Source of the DNA: Chitinophagaceae bacterium | Lineage (GTDB): Bacteria > Bacteroidota > Bacteroidia > Cytophagales > Cytophagaceae | Reading direction: 5' to 3' | Assembly (NCBI GenBank): GCA_028288365.1 | Contig: JAQBNU010000098.1 | Location: 28,134 to 92,133 of the forward strand | Length of the DNA: 64,000 bases | Shown here: in pieces, positions 20,762-29,342 of the stretch | How positions within the stretch are numbered: position 1 is the first letter of the stretch | Layout: each line of letters begins with the position of its first letter | The notes under the pieces: generated by a model | Databases searched by the model: none | Seen by the model: only the letters and a program-made list of their open reading frames with translations | Told to the model about the DNA's origin: nothing | Made by a program: the position numbers and the translations under genes

Positions 20762-22582
20762 TTAATTTTGATTCAACAAAGAGATGCTGCGCTCAATGAA
20801 TTTGGTCAGCGATTCTCCTTTTAATAAACCTTGAGATAGTAAAGCAATGTCTAACGTTTGTCCTGCCAGTACCTGTTGTTCCTGTTCAGATAACTTCAAC
20901 AACTTTTGAAGCAATGGATGATTTTCGTTGACGACGGCAATGAATTCTTCTTTCATGAAATTGCCGAACATTCCGCCACCACCTGTGGCTGACATGTCTT
21001 TCATGCGGCGGATAAATTCAGGAACGGTAATGGTCACCGGCATTTCATCGACAGGAAGCACTTCTGTCGCTACTCTCAATCCTTTTCCTTCAGAGGCTTT
21101 GGTGAAGATGGCCGTCACTTTTTCTTTGTCTTCTGCACTCAATACACTTTCTCTTACTTCGTCTTTCTCAATCAGTTTTTCAATGCTATCAGAGTCTACA
21201 CGCTTCAAACTTGTTTTCTCCAGTTTGCTTTCCAATTGATTGATGAAATGCGAGTCAATGGCTGAATCCAGCACCAATACATCGTACCCACGCTTGCGGG
21301 CAGATTGAATGTATGAGTCTTGTTCTGATGCATTGCTGGTATATAGGAATACTGTGCTGCCGTTTTTATCTGTTTGATTGGCTTTTACTTTCTCACTATA
21401 TTTTTCTATCGTTAAATATTCTCCGTTCGTGTTTTTTAGCAAGCAGAAGTTTTTTGCTTTCTCGTAAAACTTCTCGTCGCTGATCATGCCGTATTTTACA
21501 AACAAACTGATGTCGTCCCATTTCTCCTGAAACGATTCAGGATTTTGATTGTAAATCTCCTGCAATTTATCGGCTACTTTTTTCGTGATGTGACTGTTGA
21601 TCTTTTTAACATTACCATCGGCTTGCAAGAAGCTTCTGGATACGTTCAACGGAATGTCCGGTGAATCGAGCACACCATGAAGCAACATCAAGAACTCAGG
21701 CACTACATCTTTCACTTCGTCAGTGATGAATACCTGACGACTGTACAACTGAATTTTGTTGCGTTGAAATTCAAAGTCTTTTTTCAGTTTAGGAAAATAC
21801 AATACACCGGTCAGGTTGAAAGGGTAGTCTACGTTCAGGTGGATCCAAAACAAAGGATCTTCTGACATCGGGTATAATTTTTTATAAAAGGAAATGTAAT
21901 CTTCATCCGTCAATTCCGATGGGCTCTTTGTCCAAAGCGGTGCAGTATCGTTAATGATCTTGCCATCAAATTCTATTTCTATCGGCAAGAAGCGACAGTA
22001 TTTATTAAGAATGGATTCTATGCGGTAGTTGTCCAAAAACTCTGTAGAGTCATCAGCAATGTGCAAGATGATGTCGGTACCTCTTTCTGTTTTGTCACTT
22101 GGACCGATGGTAAACTCTGTGGATCCATCGCAGGTCCAGTGTGCAGCTTGCGAACCTTCTTTGGAAGAGAGGGTGTTGATCTCAACGTTTTTAGATACCA
22201 TGAAGGCCGAATAAAAACCAAGACCGAAATTACCGATGATTTGTGACGTGTCGGTTTTGTCTTTGTATTGTTCGATGAATTCCGTTGCTCCGGAAAAGGC
22301 GATCTGGTTGATGTATTTTTTGATGTCATCGGCTGTCATCCCGATACCGCGGTCGCTGATGGTGATGGTTTTGTTTTCTGCATTGACGGCTACAGAAACT
22401 TTCAGTTCTCCTACTTCGCCGTTGAATTCGCCAAGAGACGAAAGACGTTTTATTTTCTGACTGGCATCGACGGCATTGGATACCAATTCGCGAAGAAAGA
22501 TTTCATGATCAGCGTATAGAAATTTTTTGATGATCGGAAAGATGTTTTCCGTGTGAATGGATATGGTACCTTTTTCTTCCAT
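20762..22582 (-). CDS. htpG: molecular chaperone HtpG (Hsp90)
   Basis: Cytoplasmic ATP-dependent Hsp90 chaperone. At 606 residues it is close to the bacterial norm and lacks the eukaryotic MEEVD tail. The GHKL ATPase domain is evident: FLRELVSNAVDASQKIKRL with the Mg/ATP-binding Asn, DRGIGMTADDI, and NFGLGFYSAFMV. The middle domain follows (LNVSRSFLQAD), then a C-terminal dimerisation region. The start MEEKGTISIHTENIF is the family N-terminus. It appears monocistronic with a downstream terminator at 20590-20620. No CIRCE-like or other heat-shock operator is visible upstream. Confidence 0.97.
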   Translation of the reverse strand: MEEKGTISIHTENIFPIIKKFLYADHEIFLRELVSNAVDASQKIKRLSSLGEFNGEVGELKVSVAVNAENKTITISDRGIGMTADDIKKYINQIAFSGATEFIEQYKDKTDTSQIIGNFGLGFYSAFMVSKNVEINTLSSKEGSQAAHWTCDGSTEFTIGPSDKTERGTDIILHIADDSTEFLDNYRIESILNKYCRFLPIEIEFDGKIINDTAPLWTKSPSELTDEDYISFYKKLYPMSEDPLFWIHLNVDYPFNLTGVLYFPKLKKDFEFQRNKIQLYSRQVFITDEVKDVVPEFLMLLHGVLDSPDIPLNVSRSFLQADGNVKKINSHITKKVADKLQEIYNQNPESFQEKWDDISLFVKYGMISDEKFYEKAKNFCLLKNTNGEYLTIEKYSEKVKANQTDKNGSTVFLYTSNASEQDSYIQSARKRGYDVLVLDSAIDSHFINQLESKLEKTSLKRVDSDSIEKLIEKDEVRESVLSAEDKEKVTAIFTKASEGKGLRVATEVLPVDEMPVTITVPEFIRRMKDMSATGGGGMFGNFMKEEFIAVVNENHPLLQKLLKLSEQEQQVLAGQTLDIALLSQGLLKGESLTKFIERSISLLNQN

Positions 22583-22715
22583 GATTATTTGATGTTATGT
22601 TTTGCTTGATGAATGTGATGATCTTTTGTTTTCAATAATTATTCCAAAAATGAAAAGCTGTCAGGATGGCAGGATATATTTTTTGTATTCAATAGAAAGA
22701 TGATCTTGTTGATGT

Positions 22716-22840
22716 GGGCGTTTCCCCGCCTTTCATCCTTTCAGCTTATAGAAGCCTTGAGGGCGGGGCCGGGCTCTCGCTCCAAGTCCGCCTGCCGCAC
22801 AAATCGGCGCGCTTCGGGCTTTCTACTCGATCCCTAACGC
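22716..22840. repeat. ~125-bp GC-rich interspersed repeat, copy 2
   Basis: This is the second copy of the element at 194-319, in the same orientation. It fills the gap between htpG and the OmpA-family gene and ends about 10 bp before the stop codon of the latter. The 5' GGGCGTTTCCCC and the 3' ~80 bases are conserved; the inner AT-rich part is not. Its position near a gene end suggests it could act as an RNA hairpin element, but this is inference. Confidence 0.75.
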
Positions 22841-22850
22841 AAAGGAACAG

Positions 22851-24719
22851 TTATAGGATTTTTAATTCTGTTCGTCGGTTCAATTGTTTTCCTGCCTCCG
22901 TATTATTGTCTGCCACGGGATTTTTGCTGCCATAGCCGACGGCCTTGAGACGTGCAGCGGGTACACCATTTTGTATGAGAAAAGCGACAACGCTTTGTGC
23001 TCTTTTTTCGGATAGTTGTTGATTGGTGGCTTCGCTTCCTACATTGTCGGTGTGACCGGAAATTTCAATTTTGGTGGAAGGATTGTCTTGCAACAATTTA
23101 GCCACACGCAGCAATTCACTTTTTGATTCCATGCGCAACTGGTCTTTGCCCGTATCATAGAATACATTTTTCAATACCATTTTACTACCCGCTTTGTTGT
23201 CGACCATCACGATGTCTTTTTTCTCCTGCTTGAATCCTGCGTTGGACGTGAGGTATACGTTTTCTGAATAAAATAATTTACCTGGTTTTTCGATCGTCAC
23301 TCCGTAGTTATGATCAGAAGGCAAGGCAATGAGATATTCTCCTGTTTCAGCATTTGATTTATATTCTCCGAGGACTTCTCCTGTTTGATTATCGTTGACA
23401 GTGATCTTTGCTTCTATGCTGTTGCCTGTGGCATCTTTAATTTTCCCTTTCATCAACGTGAGTTCAGGTTCTTTTGCGCTGATGGGCATGCGTACGGAGT
23501 AAAGATCTTGTTTACCTAAACCACCGTCTTTGTCGGAAGCGTAATAACCTACTTTACCTTCTGCTCCTAAAACGAAGTACAAGTCGTTGCCTGCAGTGTT
23601 CATGGGATAGCCGAGGTTCTCTGGTTTGCTCCATCCGCCGCCACCGATCATCGTGACTTTGAATACATCGTAACCGCCCATGGTGCTGTGGCCTTTTGAA
23701 CTAAAATACAATGTCTTCCCATCCGGATGCATGTAAGGACTGTCTTCGTCGTACTCCGTGTTGAAAGGAAGTTTGACTGGCTTAGACCAATTGTCACCAG
23801 ATGTTTTTCGGCACATGTAGATGTCGCGTTGCGAACTGAAATCGCCGGCTCTCACAAAGAAGAGTGTTCGTCCATCCGGAGCTAAACTCGCGCAGGTTTC
23901 AAACAATGGGCTGTTAAAAGAAACAGGAACAGGATTGCTCCATTTTTTTCCGTTCAATTCTGATTTATAAATATCTCCGCCGTTTGAACCACGGTAAAGA
24001 AAAATAGTTTGTCCATCTTCGGAAACACCTACGCATGCATCGTGTCCATCGGTGTTGAGCGGTGAACCAGGATTACTAGGGGGAGACCAGGCACCGCCCT
24101 GGTTACCGCTAATGTAGATGTCTTCGTAATACAATCCGTCTTCCGCTATTTTTCCACCGGTAGAACCAGGTCTGCGGGAGGTGAAAAATAATTTGGAAAG
24201 ATCGGCGGTGATCTGTGGCAAGTATTCCTGGTATTGTGTATTGACCGTAGGTCCGGCGTTGGTGATTTTAAAATCCTTGGGTTGACCGAGGTATTGTTTG
24301 CCATAACCACATTCGTTGATGTATTTGGAAATGGCTTTTTTATTGGTGTTGCCAGGATCTGCTTTTTGATAATAAGAAATGGCTTCGTCAAATTTATGAC
24401 TGATGTGTAGTGCTTGAGCCAGGGTGAAATACATTTCCGGACTTGGTTTTCCGGAAAGCTTCACCGCGTTGTTGGCGGGCAACAGTGCTTTAGACTTCGG
24501 TCCCAGGATGAGGTAACATTGTGCAACGCGTAAGTTTAGGTAAGGATCATCCGCCTTATTCCCCAAAGCCACTTCGTAATTTTTCAGCGCTTCAAAATAC
24601 TGTTTGTTGTCAAAAGCTTTGTCACCTTTGATGGTTGCTTTGTCTTGCGCCTGTACTTCCAGTGTGCAGCAAAGCAGGCTAAAAACAAACGAGCAGAGGA
24701 ATAGTATTTTGTTTGTCAT
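22851..24719 (-). CDS. PorE-like OmpA family protein (TPR, propeller, CRD, OmpA)
   Basis: A 622-residue exported protein. The signal peptide is MTNKILFLCSFVFSLLCC..., with likely cleavage after VQAQ. Residues ~25-135 look like TPR helices. Residues ~150-430 carry PD40/WD40-like propeller blades (KLFFTSRRPG, TIFLYRG, TLFFVRAG, GKTLYFSSKG, KVGYYASDKDG). Residues ~440-510 are a carboxypeptidase-regulatory-like fold. The C-terminus is an OmpA peptidoglycan-binding domain with GHTDNVGSEATNQQLSEKRA and a final NRRTELKI. This order is that of PorE, a T9SS-associated periplasmic anchor, although Bacteroidota have many paralogues. No porP/sprF gene is adjacent, so assignment to the secretion machine itself is uncertain. 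Confidence 0.88.
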   Translation of the reverse strand: MTNKILFLCSFVFSLLCCTLEVQAQDKATIKGDKAFDNKQYFEALKNYEVALGNKADDPYLNLRVAQCYLILGPKSKALLPANNAVKLSGKPSPEMYFTLAQALHISHKFDEAISYYQKADPGNTNKKAISKYINECGYGKQYLGQPKDFKITNAGPTVNTQYQEYLPQITADLSKLFFTSRRPGSTGGKIAEDGLYYEDIYISGNQGGAWSPPSNPGSPLNTDGHDACVGVSEDGQTIFLYRGSNGGDIYKSELNGKKWSNPVPVSFNSPLFETCASLAPDGRTLFFVRAGDFSSQRDIYMCRKTSGDNWSKPVKLPFNTEYDEDSPYMHPDGKTLYFSSKGHSTMGGYDVFKVTMIGGGGWSKPENLGYPMNTAGNDLYFVLGAEGKVGYYASDKDGGLGKQDLYSVRMPISAKEPELTLMKGKIKDATGNSIEAKITVNDNQTGEVLGEYKSNAETGEYLIALPSDHNYGVTIEKPGKLFYSENVYLTSNAGFKQEKKDIVMVDNKAGSKMVLKNVFYDTGKDQLRMESKSELLRVAKLLQDNPSTKIEISGHTDNVGSEATNQQLSEKRAQSVVAFLIQNGVPAARLKAVGYGSKNPVADNNTEAGKQLNRRTELKIL

Positions 24720-24742
24720 GAATAATTAATTTTTATTTACTC

Positions 24743-24819
24743 GTTGTTGGCGTCTCGCCAACAACTCGACTGTATTCACACGTTTTCATACCATCACTTG
24801 TTGGCGGGACGCCAACAAG
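24743..24819. repeat. paired-palindrome intergenic repeat (REPIN-like)
   Basis: Two 23-bp palindromes (24743-24765, core TTGGCGTCTCGCCAA; 24797-24819, core TTGGCGGGACGCCAA) flank a ~31-base spacer ending CACGTTTTCATACCATCA. The same arrangement and spacer occur at 31666-31740 and, inverted, at 45905-45981. It lies between two minus-strand genes, DUF4293 and the OmpA-family gene. Confidence 0.85.
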
Positions 24820-24855
24820 AAGTAAAAGCTTTGCGATGAACAAAGCTTAATTAAC

Positions 24856-25320
24856 TTATCTAATGCGGTCCACAGATCTAACGAGCTCTTCGTCTTTTTT
24901 AATGTAGCGGTTGGCCAATATATTTAATACGATAGCGATCAAAGGCAGGTAGAATCCAGGTTCGAAATGTGCTACTGCATCAGCGTCAATCATGGTTTTG
25001 CCTTTGCCAATCACGAGGTAATAAGCCCCTACAATGAGACAAAGGAGAACAGAATTACCCAAACCAAGTTTCAATTGCAAAGAACGCTTTTTGAATTGTG
25101 AGATAGAAAAGAGGCTGATGCCGATAACGAGTATAACGAGAAGAGCTATGTATAGAACGCCATGGTATTCTTCACCATCGATTGTTTTTTCTGAAAGATA
25201 AAAGGGTGTTAATAAAATGCTTTTCGCTGCTGTATCCGCCTTCCACACGGTAGAAAACAAATTAAGAGTCATGACGAATGCGAGCAGGCCTAGAAACAAG
25301 GTTTGAATTCTTTGTATCAT
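24856..25320 (-). CDS. DUF4293 family integral membrane protein
   Basis: A 154-residue protein with four predicted membrane helices: IQTLFLGLLAFVMTLNLF, VLYIALLVILVIGISLF, GLGNSVLLCLIVGAYYLV and GFYLPLIAIVLNILANRYI. It ends in a basic/acidic cytoplasmic tail (KKDEELVRSVDRIR). The MIQRIQTLFL start and topology are typical of DUF4293, a Bacteroidota family of unknown function. It is divergent from truA with 42 bp between starts and is followed by a paired-palindrome repeat before the OmpA-family gene. Confidence 0.85.
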   Translation of the reverse strand: MIQRIQTLFLGLLAFVMTLNLFSTVWKADTAAKSILLTPFYLSEKTIDGEEYHGVLYIALLVILVIGISLFSISQFKKRSLQLKLGLGNSVLLCLIVGAYYLVIGKGKTMIDADAVAHFEPGFYLPLIAIVLNILANRYIKKDEELVRSVDRIR

Positions 25321-25362
25321 ATAAGTAGATTAGATTAAATTGCGTCTGAAATTTACAAAAAA

Positions 25363-26115
25363 TTGAGATATTTTCTGGATATATCCTACAAAGGAACGGC
25401 TTTTCATGGATGGCAACGTCAGCCCAATGCACATACGGTGCAGGAAGCGCTGGAAGGGGCGATAGCGAAATTGCTGCAAGCGGATGTTCTGGTTACCGCC
25501 AGCGGTCGCACGGATACAGGTGTGCACGCGCTACAGCAGATGGTGCATTTTGATACGGAGCATTCTTTAAACGAAGACTTTATCTATAAACTCAATCACC
25601 TGTTGCCACATAGCATGGTGGTCAACCGGTTGTACCTTGTGGAGAATGATGCACATGCTCGCTTCGATGCCATTTCCCGTTCGTATGAATACCACATTCA
25701 TACGAGCAAAGATCCTTTTGTACTGGAACAATCTTACTATGTAAAGCCTTTGCTTGATCTGCAACGCTTGAATACAGCGGCTGCTTACCTGATAGGTAAA
25801 CAAGATTTTTGTTCGTTCAGCAAAGTGCATACTGCTGTATCACATTTTGGTTGTGATGTGACAGAGGCACGTTGGGAACAACAGGGTAATAAAATTGTAT
25901 TTCACGTAACGGCCAATCGTTTCCTGCGCGGCATGGTGCGCACGCTGGTTGGGTCGATGCTGGAAGTAGGCATAGGGAAAAAAGAACCGTATTGGATCAA
26001 AGAAATATTAGAGGCTAAAGATCGCAAAGCCGCGGGCAGAGCGGTAGACCCGGAAGGATTGTTTTTGACAAAGGTTGTTTATCCGTCTTCCGTATTGGGA
26101 ACACAAATTGTATAA
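25363..26115 (+). CDS. truA: tRNA pseudouridine(38-40) synthase TruA
   Basis: Modifies U38-U40 in the anticodon arm of tRNAs. The 250 residues are standard for bacterial TruA. Motifs: RYFLDISYKGTAFHGWQRQP at the N-terminus, the catalytic ASGRTDTGVHALQQ with Asp51, and RFLRGMVRTLVGSMLEVG near the C-terminus. The start is TTG at 25363, giving a family-like (M)RYFLDISY. No ATG exists between it and the in-frame stop at 25336; only ATT codons do. truA is followed after 3 bp by the ABC ATPase gene, so the three genes to 28231 are probably co-transcribed. Confidence 0.95.
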   Translation: MRYFLDISYKGTAFHGWQRQPNAHTVQEALEGAIAKLLQADVLVTASGRTDTGVHALQQMVHFDTEHSLNEDFIYKLNHLLPHSMVVNRLYLVENDAHARFDAISRSYEYHIHTSKDPFVLEQSYYVKPLLDLQRLNTAAAYLIGKQDFCSFSKVHTAVSHFGCDVTEARWEQQGNKIVFHVTANRFLRGMVRTLVGSMLEVGIGKKEPYWIKEILEAKDRKAAGRAVDPEGLFLTKVVYPSSVLGTQIV

Positions 26116-26118
26116 GCT

Positions 26119-27024
26119 ATGCTAAAAGTTAATGTGCTTACCAAATCATATAAAGGCAAGACCGTATTGAAAGACGTATCGTTTGCAGTTGCTAACGGTG
26201 AAGTCTTAGGCATTATAGGGCCCAATGGTGCGGGCAAATCAACTCTGCTGAAAATCCTGTCAGGCATCATTGATGCGGATGGAGGAGAAATAGTGTTGGA
26301 TGGGAAATCACTTTCGATTTCTGATTCCAATACGTGGGGATATTTACCGGAAGAAAGAGGATTGTATCCTCAAATGCGATTGCTTGATCAACTGATACAT
26401 TTTGCAGGATTAAAAGGAATGGCAACAGCTGATGCTAAAAAGAAAGCGATCCAGCTGCTACAAGACTGGAAGATGGAGCAGTACTGCGCTTCGAAAGCCG
26501 GTGACTTATCAAAAGGGAATCAACAACGCATTCAATTTCTTACCACTATATTACACAATCCTTCACTGATTATTCTGGACGAACCGTTTTCAGGTTTGGA
26601 CCCCATTCAAACAGATTGGCTGCAAGAGCAAATTCATCTTTTCAGAAAGCAAGGAAAGAAAATTATTTATTCCTCACATCACATGGACACTGTTGAAGCG
26701 TTGTGTGACCGTATATTGGTATTGCACGACGGAGCTATAAAAGCTTACGGAACAGCTAAAGAATTGTGCCGTCAGCCTATAGGCATGTGGCAGGTTTTAT
26801 TGACAGGTGGTGATACTTCATGGCATGCTATGGTTCAAATTTTGAATATTAAAGAACAGGATAGTGGTCAATCACGCATTCGCTTTTCATTGGGCAACGC
26901 AGCACTTCCCGCTGTGATCGCAGCGATAGAAAGAAGTGGAGCCACGATAGAGTCCATTAAGCGATACAAACGATCGTTGTATGAAGTATTTGTTCAGTTA
27001 ACTTCAGGTACTGATGCAGAGTAA
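26119..27024 (+). CDS. ABC transporter ATP-binding protein (NatA-like)
   Basis: A 301-residue cytoplasmic ATPase subunit of an ABC-2 type exporter. Motifs: Walker A GPNGAGKSTLLKIL, signature LSKGNQQRIQF, Walker B LIILDEPFSGLDP and switch His in YSSHHMDT. The C-terminal ~80 residues form the extra domain (DUF4162-like) common in NatA-type subunits. It starts 3 bp after truA and overlaps the permease gene by 11 bp, indicating translational coupling. The substrate cannot be read from the sequence. A role in sodium, drug or envelope-component export is possible. Confidence 0.93.
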   Translation: MLKVNVLTKSYKGKTVLKDVSFAVANGEVLGIIGPNGAGKSTLLKILSGIIDADGGEIVLDGKSLSISDSNTWGYLPEERGLYPQMRLLDQLIHFAGLKGMATADAKKKAIQLLQDWKMEQYCASKAGDLSKGNQQRIQFLTTILHNPSLIILDEPFSGLDPIQTDWLQEQIHLFRKQGKKIIYSSHHMDTVEALCDRILVLHDGAIKAYGTAKELCRQPIGMWQVLLTGGDTSWHAMVQILNIKEQDSGQSRIRFSLGNAALPAVIAAIERSGATIESIKRYKRSLYEVFVQLTSGTDAE

Positions 27025-28231
27025 ACTTTGGATCATTGCCAAACGCGAATGTGCGATACGCATGAACAAGCCGGCCTTCTGGATTTTGTCTTTGTTAGGT
27101 CCGATACTATTGGGTATCATGAGTATGGTACCTTATGCCATTACCAGTAGTTTAAAAGAAGGAAGACAAGCATTGTTCAATGTACCGGCAGACATGCAGG
27201 CTAAAATTCCTTTGCGCATCGTCAACTACGAAGTGCAGACTGTTAGTATGTCTATAGAAGAGGCGTATGAAATTTACCTTTCCGGTCAGCAGGAGTTGAT
27301 GTGTGTGTTGTCTTTAGGAAAAGATACCAGTTGGACGATTTATACGAAAGAAAAATTACATCCATCCGATAGCCTGAACATTGTACGCACGCTTCAAGGC
27401 CTTGCTCCTACAGCGGTTGCTGTGCCAAGTCAAATCGTTACGTTCGAAAAAGAAGAAGACACTTTTTCTCCCCTACAACAAACCATTGCTTTGCTTGCCG
27501 CGATTCTCGTTTACTTTTTTTTATTTACGTACAGCGTTTCTTTGTTGAAAGGTGTGATGGAAGAAAAGAGCAACAAGGTCATGGATATCATCTTATCCAG
27601 TATTTCTCCGGCTACCTGGATCATGGGAAAGATTGCAGGCGTGGGATTAGCAAGCATGGTACAGTTTTTATTGTGGCTGTCGATTTCTTATGTTCCTTTT
27701 TATTTTTTCAAACAAAGATATGGAGGGGCCTTAGACTTATTTTCTCCTGAACACATTCACACTACGTTGCAACATACTGCGGATGCTCAACAGGCGCTGG
27801 GTTGGTACGATTGGTTATTGGTGCTGGACAACATTCATTGGATCACGTTAGCAGGCACGATGGTGTTGTGCATGATCTTAGGTTTTGTATTGTATGCTGC
27901 GTTGTTTGCCATCATCGGAATGATTTCAGGAAGAGAATCCGATGCGCAACCGTATGTATTGCCCGTTACTTCTCCTTTGATTCTTTCTTTTATGATTTCA
28001 GGAATGGTCATCGCGGAACCTTATGGTGTGGCAGCGGAATGCTTATCGGCTATTCCTTTTACTGCTCCGGTGACATTGACCTTGCGTGCAGGCTTGGGTG
28101 TGGGCGCACAGGATTTGGCGATGAGTATACTTTTTCTTGCCTTGACAAGTGCGGTGATGGTATTATGTGCAGGAAGAATTTATAAGAGGATGCTTAATAA
28201 TGGCGGTATACTTTTTCAGTTTAAGAAATGA
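27014..28231 (+). CDS. ABC-2 type transporter permease (NatB-like)
   Basis: A 405-residue membrane subunit partnering the ATPase encoded immediately upstream (11-bp overlap, ATG at 27014). One N-terminal helix (PAFWILSLLGPILLGIMSM) is followed by a ~120-residue extracytoplasmic domain. Five or so C-terminal helices follow, including IALLAAILVYFFLFTYSVSLL and WITLAGTMVLCMILGFVLYAALFA. The motif GVMEEKSNKVMDIILSSISP between helices is typical of ABC-2/NatB permeases. The large soluble loop suggests interaction with a periplasmic substrate or partner. The specific substrate is unknown. Confidence 0.9.
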   Translation: MQSKLWIIAKRECAIRMNKPAFWILSLLGPILLGIMSMVPYAITSSLKEGRQALFNVPADMQAKIPLRIVNYEVQTVSMSIEEAYEIYLSGQQELMCVLSLGKDTSWTIYTKEKLHPSDSLNIVRTLQGLAPTAVAVPSQIVTFEKEEDTFSPLQQTIALLAAILVYFFLFTYSVSLLKGVMEEKSNKVMDIILSSISPATWIMGKIAGVGLASMVQFLLWLSISYVPFYFFKQRYGGALDLFSPEHIHTTLQHTADAQQALGWYDWLLVLDNIHWITLAGTMVLCMILGFVLYAALFAIIGMISGRESDAQPYVLPVTSPLILSFMISGMVIAEPYGVAAECLSAIPFTAPVTLTLRAGLGVGAQDLAMSILFLALTSAVMVLCAGRIYKRMLNNGGILFQFKK

Positions 28232-28269
28232 AATTTGCAATGACTAATAACGTTTGATACGTATTGGGA

Positions 28270-28297
28270 AGCGAGTGGCGAAAGCCCTGCCGCAGGG
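28270..28297. repeat. short GC-rich repeat with hairpin, copy 2
   Basis: AGCGAGTGGCGAAAGCCC at 28270-28287 is identical to 382-399. A CCCTG-CCG-CAGGG hairpin follows at 28285-28297. It lies between the convergent ABC permease and phosphoribosyltransferase genes and could act in RNA 3'-end formation, though no T-tract follows. Confidence 0.55.
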
Positions 28298-28397
28298 AAC
28301 GCCTTCATCTTGATGACTCAATTTATTTAATAACTGATAGAACGTATTGACCATGCATAAAAAACAACTTGCAATGGATTTAAAAATACATTTTCGC

Positions 28398-28901
28398 TTA
28401 CGACAAATACACGCCTGCTTCTTTTCCTTTCAATACAACTTCAATGTGTTCCTTTAAACTCGTTGCCAGTGAAAGTCCCACGTAATCGGCGATGATAGGA
28501 AAAGAGTGATGCCCACGGTTGACGACAACAGCCGTTTGTAATTTTTTAACTTTAATATTGAGAAAAGGCTTCAAGCTATATGCTAGTGTTTTTCCTGTAT
28601 TCAACACATCATCGGTCACGATGATCGTTTTGTTTTTCAATTGATCAATCGGCACGTCGAGTGTCACTTCACTTTGGCTTGGCGCTTCTTTATCCAGAGA
28701 AACTTTCACCAGAAGGACTTTAATCGGAGAGATTTCTTCCAGATCCTTTTGGATTAGCTGGGCAAAGCTATAGCCCATTTCATCAATGCCAGCCAGCACG
28801 ATGTCCTTTTCTTTGAAGTTGTGTTCATAGATTTCAAAGGCTATCCTTCTGATTTTCTGTAACGTTTGCTTCTTGTCGAGGATTAAATTGACCGTGCTCA
28901 T
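28398..28901 (-). CDS. PyrR-like phosphoribosyltransferase
   Basis: A 167-residue type I phosphoribosyltransferase. The PRPP-binding loop is IIVTDDVLNTGKTLAYS (residues ~94-110), and AGIDEMGYSFAQLI forms the upstream PPi loop region. Its length and the PVVNRGHHSFPI-like flexible region fit the PyrR/UPRTase family of Gram-positives and Bacteroidota. PyrR acts as a pyrimidine-responsive RNA-binding regulator with weak uracil phosphoribosyltransferase activity. No pyr operon lies nearby and I see no attenuator, so a regulatory role is not supported here. It is divergent from rpmE2. Confidence 0.8.
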   Translation of the reverse strand: MSTVNLILDKKQTLQKIRRIAFEIYEHNFKEKDIVLAGIDEMGYSFAQLIQKDLEEISPIKVLLVKVSLDKEAPSQSEVTLDVPIDQLKNKTIIVTDDVLNTGKTLAYSLKPFLNIKVKKLQTAVVVNRGHHSFPIIADYVGLSLATSLKEHIEVVLKGKEAGVYLS

Positions 28902-28972
28902 GGGTGAATTTGGGCTATTTTTTCAGCAATTTAACAGTTTGGGCCAAAAACTTAAAAAAAAGGGAATCTAAC

Positions 28973-29004
28973 TTTGTTTAAAAGGGAAGGATTTGTTAAT
29001 TTTG
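28973..29004 (+). promoter_or_regulatory. Bacteroidota-type promoter for rpmE2
   Basis: TTTG (28973-28976), a 20-base spacer, and TAATTTTG (28997-29004) match the Bacteroidota sigma-A consensus TTTG / TAnnTTTG. Transcription would start near 29011 and leave a leader of about 22 bases before the rpmE2 ATG. Confidence 0.65.
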
Positions 29005-29032
29005 AAGCCCTTAATAGAAAATAAGCATTGTT

Positions 29033-29275
29033 ATGAAAGAAGGAATTCACCCAGAATATAAAGAAGTAGTTTTCTTGGATACTACTAGTGAAGTAAAATT
29101 CATCAGTCGTTCAACGATCAAAACGAACGATACCATCACATTGGAAGATGGAAAAACATATCCATTGGTTAAAATAGAGGTTAGTTCAGCTTCTCATCCA
29201 TTCTACACTGGTAAAAACGTATTCTTGGATACAGCTGGTCGTGTGGAGAAATTCAACAAGCGTTACAAAAAGTAG
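29033..29275 (+). CDS. rpmE2: 50S ribosomal protein L31 type B
   Basis: An 80-residue large-subunit ribosomal protein. [22 protein letters not shown], the [11 protein letters not shown] motif and a basic tail ([10 protein letters not shown]) identify L31. There are no cysteines, so this is the zinc-free type B form, which often replaces the zinc-binding form under zinc limitation. Here it may be the main L31, since many Bacteroidota have only this one. It has its own promoter and a terminator immediately downstream, so it is monocistronic. Confidence 0.97.
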   Translation: MKEGIHPEYKEVVFLDTTSEVKFISRSTIKTNDTITLEDGKTYPLVKIEVSSASHPFYTGKNVFLDTAGRVEKFNKRYKK

Positions 29276-29301
29276 TCTCTACTTTAGTTTATAGTTTTAA
29301 G

Positions 29302-29338
29302 AGTCTTCCGGTGTTTATCGGAAGACTTTTTTATTTTT
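29302..29338 (+). terminator. rpmE2 terminator
   Basis: AGTCTTCCG (29302-29310) pairs with CGGAAGACT (29319-29327) and is followed by TTTTTATTTTTG. This is a good rho-independent terminator. The T-tract ends only 4-5 bases before the ATG of the next gene, so that gene either tolerates read-through or uses a promoter overlapping this hairpin. Confidence 0.85.
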
Positions 29339-29342
29339 GTAT

